Assembly: GCA_024663395.1 (NCBI GenBank) | Contig: JANFAH010000003.1 | Span: 620,001 to 684,000, forward strand | Length of the DNA: 64,000 nucleotides | Reading direction: 5' to 3' | Source: Pisolithus tinctorius | Lineage: Eukaryota; Basidiomycota; Agaricomycetes; Boletales; Pisolithaceae | Shown here: positions 35,929 to 45,972 of the stretch, in pieces | Numbering within the stretch: the first letter of the stretch is position 1 | How the letters are laid out: each line of letters opens with the position of its first letter | Notes under the pieces: model-generated | What the model saw: only the letters and a program-made list of their open reading frames with translations | Told to the model about the DNA's origin: nothing | Databases searched by the model: none | Made by a program: the position numbers and the translations under genes

Positions 35929-36288
35929 TTGGGGTTTCTTGCATTCTGCATCATGACATCCGTCTTCTATGCCCTTGGCTTCCTGTCTGGGTGCTGGGCC
36001 TGGGACTGGTTCAGGTCGGTTTTCCCTTTGTTGTGCGTCTTTGCCTTCTGCTCAGTGTCGATCATTCCACTCATCAACTCTGTGTTGATGGTTGTTGTCC
36101 CAGGCCATGTGGAGACAGGCTATAGCTTGTTCCAGGTTGAGGTCGAGTGTAGCCATCATGGCTTCTCAGATCTTGTGAAAGGTGGCTGATTTGAAGTCCA
36201 GGCGCTGTTCGAGGTTTGGGTCAGCCATTTGGTGGAATCTGCGAGGGAAAGGATAGGAAAGGAGTGACTATGAGTTGGGCATAAGGAA

Positions 36289-36432
36289 TGTGGTGGGTGA
36301 GGCTGCGACGATGAGGAGCAGCGAGCAAGGTGGTGGCACGAACAGAAGAGAAAACGTGCCGCTTACCTAATGCTAGTCCAAAGACTAAACTCTGTGTCTC
36401 GCTCGTGCCTCGCCATGTCGCAGAGTCATACT
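36289..36432 (-). repeat. Ngaro-like split repeat A1
   Basis: 144 bp, right end of the element, ending CGCAGAGTCATACT before TAAGGCCC of C3. Matches A2 (30271-30413). Confidence 0.8.
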
Positions 36433-37446
36433 TAAGGCCCTGGAAGTCAACACATAACCAGAGTGAACCATCCTTCTTTTTTATGAAGAGGACTGGTGCA
36501 GTGTATGGGGAAGAAGTGGGCCAGATGAAACTGGTAGTCAGGTTTTTGTCAATGAAGGCCCAGAGAGCTTGCAGCTCAACTGGGGATAGTGAGTAGATGG
36601 TTCCTACAGGTGGTGTAGTACCTTCTTCCAATTCAATCTTAAGGTCATACTCCTGATGTGGGGGAAGAGTAGCCACCTTGGCTTTGCTAAAGACATCAGC
36701 AAAGTCATGGTAGTCTTTTGGTACACCAGCCAGGTCTGGTGGGGGGCTGGTAGAGGTAGACCAGGCCAGGGCCAGGTCCAATGGGCATAGATGAAGTTGG
36801 AATTGGGTAGATCCCTCTAGCTTGCAAGCATGTACATATGCAGCTGCATTGATCAGGGTGATAGGGGGAGCTTTCAGAGGGGTGCAAACTGGTGAGTCGA
36901 CAGATGGTACAGATGGTGTGGGGCTGGGGTTGGGTTGGTCAGGTAGACTGGTGTGGCAGAGGGTGTTGATGGGGTTGGCATTCCTCCTGTAGATGTCTGG
37001 AAAGTTAGACTGCTCAATACCCAATCAATCAACAGATTGTAGTGGGTGAGCCAGTCATGTCCAAGGACTATCTTACATTCAGAATCCAATGGGGCTAAAA
37101 ACAGGATTACCGGGGTGACATTGCCAGTTGCAAATTGAACTGAAAGATCTACTGCTTGAGTGATGATGAAACTTGACAACCCATCAAAGAGCTGGAGTTG
37201 GATAGGGGACATGGGATAAGGGGCAAAAGAGTGTTGATTAACAAAATCTTTATCTATGAAGCTATGTGTGGAACTGGAGTCCACTAGAGTATGAAACCAG
37301 GGTAAACTGTGATTGACAATAGAGACATGGGGAGTTAATGAGTTTGGATTAGAAAGAGCAGATGTGTTGAGACGAGCCTCCATGGGTGCACAGCTGGAGT
37401 CAACGCAGCTCTCAGTCTGTGTGGAGTCCTGAGAGCTGCTACCCAT
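36433..37446 (-). pseudogene. Element C3 protease and RT start
   Basis: Protease at 36874-37446: [15 protein letters not shown], where the DSG active site reads [15 protein letters not shown] motif intact (KIVLGHDWL). RT N-terminus at 36433-36900: YDLKIELEEGTTPP, ALWAFIDKNLTTSFI, VLFIKKKDGSLWLCVDF, cut at FQGL by the Ngaro-like element. A frame change lies near 36960. Confidence 0.85.
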
Positions 37447-38793
37447 TTTTTTGCCTCAGGGGCAGAGCCTGAGGTTGAGGCCAGTGCTGCCTCAGAGGTG
37501 GCCGCAGTGTGAGCTTTGGCTTTCCTGGCTTTCTTTGGACACTTATCTGCAAAATGTCTGGTGCCTCCACAGAACATGCAGAGGTTATTGTCCCTATTGA
37601 TGCTTGTGCTCCTCTGGTGTCAACTTGCCATCCTTCCCCAACTTGCTTGAGTCTGGCTTGGGTGTGTTAGAGCCGGTCTGACTGGTCAAGGCGGGTTTGG
37701 ACTGAGTTTGGCTACTGGAGTTGCCATTTCTGGAACTACTGCTGGTCTTGGATTTCTCTTGACTGGGCTTAGACTGATTATTGTGACTGGGGTTGGGAGA
37801 CAACTTGTTACCAGAGGATGACCCCTGGATCTCCTCTTTGCGCTCCCAGTAACATGTGTCAATCTCCTGAGCTAGGTGGTGAAGCTTGTGAAGGGTGCTT
37901 GGTTTGCCAACCCAGCAGACCTCATCTTTAATGCAGTCAGGAAGACCAGTGTAAAAGAAGTGGTGCAGGGTGCCATCACTGTATCCCTGGACCTGGGAGG
38001 CAAGCCAGTTAAACCTGACTACATACTTGTTTACCCAGTGATTGTCTTTCATCTGAAGGTGGTCTAGCTGGCTTTCAGTGTCAGCCACTGGGTCGTGAGG
38101 TCCAAAAGTGGTTTGAAGCTCTATGATGAATTCCTTCCAAGAATCCATCCAGTAGGGCTGGTCCCCTGGGTCTTCAGTCCCAAGTAAGTCCAGTTTGAAC
38201 CACTCAAGGGCCATTCCTTTCAGGAATGACTGTGTGAAGGTGACCTTGGCCTGGTCACTATGAAAGGCCCAGGGCCAGTCCTGGAAGTTGAGTTCACACT
38301 GGATAAGAAATGTGTGCAGCTTCTTTGGGTCTGTCCCATCAAAGGTGTCTGGTTTGCACAACTTGGTTCTAGAGGAGGACTCAGAGCTGGTGCAAGCATT
38401 GCATGCAAGAAGCTCAATGGCCTTGGCAAGATTATCAAGCATGGTTACACCCAGCTCGACATCATCCTCTGGGAGGGGATCTTCATTGTCATTATCCAGG
38501 TCATCTCCCAGCCTGTCATCACCAGGGTCATTACCCCTGGGATTGAAGTCATCTGGTTCATCCAGGTCCAGTTCATCATCCAGATCATTAGTGGGTGTGA
38601 GAGGTTGATTAGGAATGGGGGTAGTGAATTTACAGGCTGAGAAGCCCCTGAAGTTGTTGACTTCACTGGGCAACCTTCTGGCTGTCCCTAAGGATACCAG
38701 GGCAGCAGCATGGCACAAGTCGACAGCTGAGGTGGAATCTGGGTTGGTGGTAGCATGTGCCCATGCTGCTTGAGTTCTAGTTTGAGTAGGCAT
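37447..38793 (-). pseudogene. Element C3 gag
   Basis: Frame 37594-38793 from MPTQTRTQAAWAHATTN, 399 aa: N-terminal region, acidic Asp/Asn-rich stretch, capsid-like core (FDGTDPKKLHTFLIQCELNFQD; MALEWFKLDLLG; WMDSWKEFIIELQTTFGPHDPVAD), low-complexity Ser/Asn tail, then after a stop/frameshift the zinc knuckle CMFCGGTRHFADKC (37540-37580). The gag/pol junction has the A7 run at 37446-37452, but the gag stop TAG reads TGG here, so gag reads on in its own frame. Confidence 0.85.
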
Positions 38794-38860
38794 GCCAAGA
38801 GAGAATTATTGGGATCTGGACAGAAGGGTAGTGGCCCACACAAGTGTGAGTCTGAAATAC

Positions 38861-39442
38861 TGTTAAGTCCAGGTCTTCACTGGTTCAAGGCTGGTCCAGA
38901 GTCCAGTTGGGGGTCAGAGGGTAGACAAGAAACTAGGGGGTTGGACTGTTGGACTTAGTGACTGAAGGTGCAGTGCTATTCCCTTGTGTGGGCCATAGTC
39001 CAGTCAAGAGGCAGAAAGCAGAGATCAGAGGGGACTGGGTTAAGACAAGACTAAGTTGATTTCAGACTGAGGCTAAACAGATTATCCTTTGGCTTAAATA
39101 CTAGAGGTAACCTAAGTGTAATGTAGTACCAGAGACTGGTCTGCACTGGTACAACGATGATTGGTAAATGGATTGGTAAGTAATGTTACAAAGAATATTA
39201 TCAAGCAAGAGTATGAACAAAGGATTACCAGGAACCGGGGCAGGACTAGTGGCTGGGCTGGGTGTTACACCAGCCCAGTACTAACTGAGGGGACAACTCG
39301 ACTGGGCACTGCCTAGCAGTGCCTCATGAGCTAACACATTTCTGGGTCAAAGGGTTAGGGCCAGGACCAGGGCAAGGGTTGGATGAGACCAGTCAAGACC
39401 AGGGTAGAGCCAGTCTAGGGTAGTCTGGGCACAGTCGTGACA
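38861..39442 (-). repeat. Element C3 5' LTR (family C)
   Basis: 582 bp, TGTTAAGTCC...AGTCGTGACA on plus. On the minus strand: TATTTAAG followed about 25 nt later by the inferred transcript start AGTCTGAAAT (complement of 39059-39068). Its complement ATTTCAGACT stands 2 nt after the LTR (complement of 38849-38858) as self-priming binding site. Confidence 0.85.
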
Positions 39443-40586
39443 TCACCACAGAAGAGGCAGAGGTTGTTTTTCATCCTGCACTGGCATTCAGCAGAGGTGA
39501 GTTTGCCATCCTTACCCGGTAGGTGGGCAATGTCAGATTTTGACGTGTCAGACTTGGGCAGATCTTTCTGTTTGCCCTTGCCCTTGATGTTGGACTTCAG
39601 AGCAGAGGCAGAGGATGACAACTTTGACTTGTTGTCAGAGTTGGAGGACTGTGACTTGTTGGTGGCAGACTTGGTGGTGTGCAAGATCTCTGCTTTATGT
39701 TCCCAGTAGCATGCATTGATGGTCTGGGTGAGTTTGTGGAGTTGCATGAGGGTAGAAGGTTTTCCAATGTGAGCAATCTCATCCTTGATGCAGTCTGGAA
39801 GTCTGCTATAGAAGCAGTGGCAGAGTGCACTGACACCATAGTCTTTGACCTGAAAAGCCCAACAATTGAACTCCACGATGTATTTGGTAATCCAAGAACT
39901 GTCTTTCATAGTGAGGTTCTCAAGTTGCTGGACAGCATCAGCTATGGCATCATGTGGACCAAAATTGGTTGTGAGCTCTTGTAAGAATTTGTGATAGTTG
40001 TCCATCCAGAGCGGGTGGTCATAGCCATCAGGGTTTAGCAGATCTGGCTCGAACCAAGCCAGGGCCATTCCCTTCAAGTAGGACTGAGCGAAGGTTACCT
40101 TTTCTCTGTCAGAGCAGAATGCGCAGGGGCAGTCTTGAAAGTTCAACTTGCACTGCATGAGGAACTCACAGAGTTTCTTTGGGTCTGAGCTGTCAAAAGT
40201 GTCAGGCTTACAGACTTTGGTTTTCAGAGCAGAGTCCCCAGTGCATGGACAGCTCTAGCAAGAGCTATGAGGGGATCCTCTGGTGGCTCAGCCAGGTCTT
40301 TGGGGATATCCCTGTCACCACTGCCCCCACTGTTGGGATCACCATCAGGATCATTAGGATCAGGGTCAGGATCATCACCTTGGTTATGAGGAGACAGAGT
40401 ATGGAAGATAGTCAGGTGGAGGTTGGAGCAACCAGCCTGCAAAGTGCTTTTGCCTTCAGTGTGAGAGCGGTGTTGAGCAGAGAAGGATTGGAACTGTTTG
40501 ATGACAGAAGGAAGATGGTGCAGATTAGCCAGCACTGCAGCAAGGTTCTCAGCAACCTCTCTCTGGGATTGAGCTCAAGTTCTCAT
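39443..40586 (-). pseudogene. Element G gag (family A)
   Basis: Starts ATG 40586 (MRT, then TGA where CGA is expected, then AQSQREVAENLAAV). Continues through an Asp/Asn/Pro-rich region (40224-40535) and, after a frameshift, the capsid-like core (39443-40158: MALAWFEPDLLN; LQELTTNFGPHDAIAD; LPDCIKDEIAHIGKPSTL). Ends in the zinc knuckle LCLFCG, where C3 is inserted. The rest of G (pol, accessory gene, 3' LTR) is missing from the window. Confidence 0.8.
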
Positions 40587-40647
40587 AACAGTGTGAGTTT
40601 TTCAGAGGACAGAAAATGAGATTGTACAAGTGTGAGTATGAATATAC

Positions 40648-42083
40648 TGTCAAGTCCAGGCCTACTCCGACCAACTCTGACACCTAACAAGGTTTGGGGA
40701 GGGGTCTGGAAGCAAGTCTGACACAGAAAGAATGAACTCTGACTGGCAGAGTGTTGGCAGGAATGAAGACCACCAAAGTAAAGGTGGAGTGGAGTGAGGG
40801 CATCAGGTTTAGCTCATGCACTACCCCCTTGCATGATCTCAGCCCTCATATTTCAGAGGAAGAGACCAGACAGATTGTTGGAGGTAACTCTGACAGACAG
40901 AAGGAGTGGGAACTAAGTTGATATTCATACTAAGGAATGGTGGAGTATTCCAGGATGTGGAGCAGTCCTGGTCTGTTTTCATCTTTTGTTGCGCACGATC
41001 ATGATGGTCTACGGTCCAAACTCTGAGTACCCATAAATGGTCTACGAGCTGTGGAACAGTTTACTATGACAGGGATGTTACGTCATCTGTTTGCAAATAC
41101 TTCGTTGTACCCTTCTCTCCAATGCCTCCTTGCTCCTCGCAATGCCCCTGTCCAGATCTACCATAAGAAACGGACTCCTGCCTCCATTCTCTTTTTCATT
41201 TCTGAATCGATCCTCTGTTTCTATATACTTTTGCTTCTTCGCCATGGAAAAAAGCCATGGTTTGCTTTTGCTACTCCCTAACTTGTCTTTAAGGACACAC
41301 AATTTGCATAGTACAGTATCTTCACGTTTGTAAAGCGAGTTCAACCACCCATAGTTGTGACTGTAATTTCCAACTGACATCCTCACATCACATACTTGAA
41401 ACATTGTATTGCCGTGTGACATCAGTCCTGAGGAACCATCTGACACCCTCGACACCCAAATCATCCTATACACATTAGCATACCTACTACAATCACTGCC
41501 ATTTCATGACTTTCTAATATTCATTGTCAAATGTTGAACTACCCATTATCAATTAATCTCTTTCATTATCAACATCAGCAATGCCTCTTAAGTCTTCCAT
41601 CAAACCATTGCTGACAAAGTGAAACATAAGCCACATCCTGGATTGCCCGGAGGGCCAGTGTATGATACATGCTTTTATACTACTATGGAGGTACAGTAAC
41701 CAGAACCAGAACTGACATACAGAGACTCATAAATTTTCAAGTAAAACTTCCCAGACAATGAATGAAGGGTAGACAGAGGACATACAAGTGGGTAACATAG
41801 AACATCCAGAAAAGGAAACAGTCCAGGCACTGGAGCATGCAGTGCATGCACTGTGGAGTACCTGACTGCATGCTGTCAGGGAGAAGTCTAAAGGTAGTCA
41901 CATGACCCCTTAGAGAATGGTCCACCCAGTCCAGTAGGAGAGCAACACAAGTCTGACAGTAGTTGGAGCAGAGATGGTTCATAAATGATAGAAGGTGGGC
42001 AGAGTTGGTGCAGAGTGAGCAAATGACTGGCAGAAAAGGGTGCAGAGTTAGTGATGATGCAGGATGAACACATGGTCATGACA
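40648..42083 (-). repeat. Element G 5' LTR (family A) with a 711-bp insertion
   Basis: TGTCAAGTCC at 40648 to GGTCATGACA at 42083, homologous to 8870-9585 and 43451-44164. Interrupted at 40949-41659. The inferred transcript start lies at the complement of 40921-40931 (AGTATGAATAT) and its complement, the priming site, at 40635-40645, 2 nt from the LTR. Right of it begins C1 gag at codon 3, so G is inserted in C1 gag. Confidence 0.8.
40949..41659. mobile_element. 711-bp insertion in the G LTR, probable non-autonomous element
   Basis: Flanked by GTAT (40945-40948 and 41660-41663). Contains an inverted pair CCAGGATGTGG (left end) and CCACATCCTGG (near 41630), the right copy lying 16-17 bp inside the end. 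Retains CpG, so younger than the LTR around it. A minus frame 41078-41473 (131 aa) has no recognisable family. Class unknown. Confidence 0.5.
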
Positions 42084-43422
42084 CAAACCAGAACTCAAGC
42101 AGCATGGGCATGTGCTACTACCAATCCAGATTCTGCCTCAGCTGTCAACTTGTGCCACACTGCTGCCCTGGTATCCTTAGGGACAGCCAGAAGGTCACCT
42201 GGTGAAGTCAATAACTTCAGGGGCTTCTCAGCCCACAAGTCCACCACTCCCACTTCCAATCAACCTCCTGCACCCACTAATGATCTGGATGATGAACTGG
42301 ACCTGGACAAACCAGATCAATCCTGGTGGTAATGACCCTGGTGATGATGGTCCTGGAAATGATGGGCTGGGAGATGAACTGGATAATGATGATGAAGAAC
42401 CCCTCCCAGAAGATGATGTCAAGTCAGGTGTAACTGTGCTTGACAACCTTGCCAAAGCCATTGAGCTCCTTGCATGCAATGCTCACACTGGTGCTGAATC
42501 CTCTTCTAGAACCAAGTTGCATGAACCAGACACCTTTGATGGGACAGACCCAAAGAAGCTGCACACCTTTCTTATCCAGTGTGAACTCAACTTCTGGGAC
42601 CAGCCCTGGGCCTTTTGAAGTGACCAGGCCAAAGTCACTTTCACACAGTCATTCCTGAAAGGGATGGCTCTTGAGTGGTTCAAACCAGACCTACTTGGGA
42701 CTGAAGACCCAGAGGACCAGCCTTTTTGGATGGACTCTTGGAAGGAGTTCATTATAGAACTCCAAACCACCTTTGGACCCCATGACCTCATGACCTGGTG
42801 GCTGATGCTGAAAGCCAGCTAGACCACCTTCAGATGAAAGATAATCACTGGGTCAACAAGTATGTGGTCATGTTCAACTGGCTTGCCTCCCAGGTCTGGG
42901 GATATGGTGATGGTGCTCTGTGCCACTTCTTCTACACTGGTCTCCCTGACCATATCAAAGATGAGGTCTGCCACATTGGTAAACCCAGGACCCTGCATGA
43001 GCTTCACCACTTGGCTCAGGAGATCAATGCATGCTACTGGGAATGCAAAGAGGAGATTCAGCAGTCCAGTAAGCACCAGGGGTTGTCCTCTGGTAACAAG
43101 TCAACTCCCAACCCCAGCCACAGCACCCAGTCCAAGCCCAGTCAAGAGAAATCCAAGACTGGCAATAACTCTGGAAATGGCAACTCCAGTGACCAGTCTT
43201 CAGCTAAATCTGCCTCAACCAGTCAGACCAGCTCTAACATACCCAAGCTGGACTCAAGCAAGTTGGGAAAAGATGGCAAGCTGACACCAGAGCAGTGCAA
43301 GCACTGCAGAGATAATAACCTCTGCATGTTCTGTGGGGGCACCAGACATTTTGCAGATAAGTGTCCCAAGAAAGCTGGGATAGCCAAGGCTCATGCTGTG
43401 GCCACCTCTGAGGCAACACCAG
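42084..43422 (+). pseudogene. Element C1 gag
   Basis: Resumes at QTRTQAAWACATTNPDS right after the G LTR. Same architecture as C3 gag: acidic region, capsid-like core, Ser/Asn-rich tail and knuckle CMFCGGTRHFADKC (near 43325-43366). Frameshift near 42320, TGA near 42616 and a small duplication near 42785 (CATGACCT repeated) break it. Cut by F3 after GEATP-like codons at 43422. Confidence 0.85.
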
Positions 43423-45972
43423 TGTCACACACCAAAGGTGTTGTGGACATTGTCAAGTCCGGGCCTACTCCGACCAACTCCGACGCTATATAGGGTCTAG
43501 AGAGTGGTCCAGAAGCAAGTCTGACACACAGGAACAGAACTCCGACTAGCGGAGTGTTGGCAGGAACGAAGTCCACCGAGACAGAGGCGGAGCGGAGTGA
43601 GGGCGTCGGGTTTAGCTCGTGCACTACCCCCTTGCACGATCTCAGCCCTCGTATTTCAGAGGGAGAGTACAGACGGAGAGTCGGAGATAACTCCAACAGA
43701 CAGAAGACGGAATCAGAGGGAGTAGGAACTAAGTTGATATTCGTACTGAAGAACAGCAGAGTACAGTACATACTTTTATACTGCTACGGAGGTACAGTAA
43801 CCAGAATCAGAACTGACATACGGAGACTCATAAATTTTCAAGTAAAACTTCCTGGACGACGAATGAAGGGTAGACGGAGGACATACGAACGGGTAACACA
43901 GAACATCCAGAAAAGGAAGCAGTCCAGGCGCTGGACCATGCGGTGAGCACGCTGCGGAGTACCTGACTGCGAAGGTAGTCACATGACCCCTCAGAGAACA
44001 GTCCGCTCGGTCCGGTAGGAGAGAAACACAAGTCCAACAGCAGTCGGAGCGGAGATGGTTCGCAACCAACAGAAGTTGGGTGGAGTTGGTGCGGAGTGAG
44101 TGAATGACCGGTGGAGTATGGTGCGGAGTGTGTAGGGACTTATAATGAACGCACGGTCGTGACAGACATGACTACAGCTGACTCTGCCTAACTTGTTGAC
44201 AAGTTGCATGCCCATGCCATGCATATGAAGACTAAAGCCCTCATGCATAGAAAGACTGCTGGATGTGAGCAGTCATCCTTCACACAAGAATGAGTCATCA
44301 GTGCTAAAGAGAAAAGAGGAGGCGAGTTAAGCACACATTAAAAGTTTTTAGCGCCTGTGTATGGCATTCTGGTTTTTGTCATATCTCCACCATATCTAAA
44401 GATATTGACTCCGTTCTCACACTCTCCTAAAGTGCTCAGCCACACCATCCTGCCTTCCAAATTTGGAGAGGATCCTCACACCCTATGCATTTCTACAGCA
44501 CTCCAACCATCAGATGCTCATTTCACAAAGTCCATCAGATATGGCCACCTCTTCGTCAATCATCTCACTTGTCTCATATACCAGAGACAATGGCTATGTA
44601 TATCTGCCAGGTGTTCCCACCAGCTTCCATCCTGAAGCCCCCTGGTTTGTTCCCTCATTGTCAGCCCCATCCCATCCCATGCAGCTTGGTCAGCATGTTC
44701 TCCTCATCAGTATGACTTCCAGAAGGACATTCTTTGGTCACCTCAGGTCTGTCACTCAGTTACAAAGGTCTTATGTGGTTGTTTTGGTCTCCCCACTTGA
44801 TGAAGCATATGGATTGTTCCTCCCTGCTCCCTGCACTGTCTTTGTTCCAATCTCATCCATCATTCTCCCCACATTGCAACAGCTGCAGTATAATCTACTG
44901 TCCTCTAGCCTCCCTGATCACATTCATGACGAGTACAACGTGCATCTTGCCTTTTTACTGCAAGGCCCAGCAGAGGATGTCCCCCCTTCTCCCTCTCCTC
45001 CATCAGATCCCCATTCATGAAGTATTTATTGACTTCACTGAGAGGATGAAAGGGTGGGGGACACAATCACCTATGCTCCCATTACTCCACAGACCCCCAG
45101 TGCCCTAGCCTTTTGACACCTAACTCATGCCATCCTTTTCTGGAATTAATACTTCCCCATCTGGAAACACTGTCTATCTGTTATCCAATCTGTTGGTCCA
45201 GTGATGTCTCTGCTGAGATCTGATTTGCATTGCCATCCCCTCATGTGATCCAGTGCACTTACTCAGTTTCTGACTCCATTTGACTCATACTGTGATATAT
45301 TTTGACTGTCCTTGACTTGTTTATTTCCAATACTTACCAGTTCTTCTATGCTTGCTTACTTTCCATTTCTTGCTTACTCATCAGGATTACTCAGTCCTTA
45401 CAGTCCTTACTCATTACTTACCAAGTGTTTGTGCCTTGTTTGTCACAAGCTGTGCTCCCCCCACAGTATATAAACCCCCATGTACTTAGCTACCCACAAG
45501 CAATCAGAAGCAATCCAGAAGTCACTCAGCAGTCAGTTCAGCTCTCTCAGGCATAACTCGTTGTCAACAGTTGAGGCTCATTCGGAAGAGTCTATCTGTC
45601 TTCATCATATCATTGGTAGTCGAGGCTCCATGAAGGGGTCTATCTGCCTTCATCAGTATCATCAGTGCTTAGTCAGCAACTTTTGCTTAGTCATTCATCT
45701 TCTCCTGCATAACTCATCATCAACTTGTGCTAGGAGCACATCCTATTGAAGCTCATCACTCTACTCAGCATCCCTCTCCCAGTCATCATCCATCCATTCC
45801 CTCCTGCATAACTTGTTGACGACTTGCACTAGGAACACCTGCCATCAAAGTTTCCCCCACTTAGATTTTTCTGCACTCCAGGTTCTGTGGAGGCACACCA
45901 CCACTCACACATTATTTGTCTTTGGTGTTGGTTTTGGTTGGTTTATACTGCCTTTCCACACTTTGACTCACA
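43423..45972 (+). repeat. F3: complete F repeat, 1.83 kb without its solo-LTR insert
   Basis: TGTCACACACC...GACTCACA, flanked by CCAG (43419-43422) and CTGG (45973-45976), both readable as decayed CCGG. Inserted just before the gag/pol frameshift site of C1. Has a TATATAAAC box near 45467 followed by direct repeats of GTCTATCTG and of GCATAACT-GTT-CAACTTG-type units (45550-45830). An internal frame 44463-45020 is shared with F2. Probably a very long solo LTR; internal domain unknown. Confidence 0.65.
43451..44164. repeat. Solo LTR of family A, CpG-rich
   Basis: 714 bp, TGTCAAGTCCGGGCC...GCACGGTCGTGACA, with a perfect 5-bp target duplication GACAT (43446-43450, 44165-44169). F2 shows the unoccupied site. 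Serves as a CpG-intact reference for the decayed LTRs at 8870 and 40648. Confidence 0.95.

Larger units (their letters stand above)
29967..36432 (-). mobile_element. Ngaro-like tyrosine-recombinase retrotransposon
   Basis: 6466 bp, minus strand. Gag-like gene (34482-35928), RT and RNase H (about 31960-34409, split by a solo LTR) and a tyrosine recombinase (30696-31958). Split direct repeats in the order A1 (36289-36432), genes, B1 (30414-30605), A2 (30271-30413), B2 (29967-30158), the arrangement known from Ngaro/PAT-type elements. Inserted without target duplication or loss: GCTTGT on the left and TAAGGCCC on the right join to the intact site seen at 63815-63828. CpG moderately preserved, so younger than C3. 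Confidence 0.85.
28432..39442 (-). mobile_element. Element C3: chromovirus with nested Ngaro-like insertion, 3' part lost
   Basis: Family C, minus strand: 5' LTR 38861-39442, gag 37447-38793, PR and RT start 36433-37446, Ngaro-like insert 29967-36432, RT/RNase H/IN start 28432-29966. Inserted in the gag zinc knuckle of element G; the 5 bp on the right are TCACC (39443-39447). The integrase end, accessory gene and 3' LTR are absent. Confidence 0.8.
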
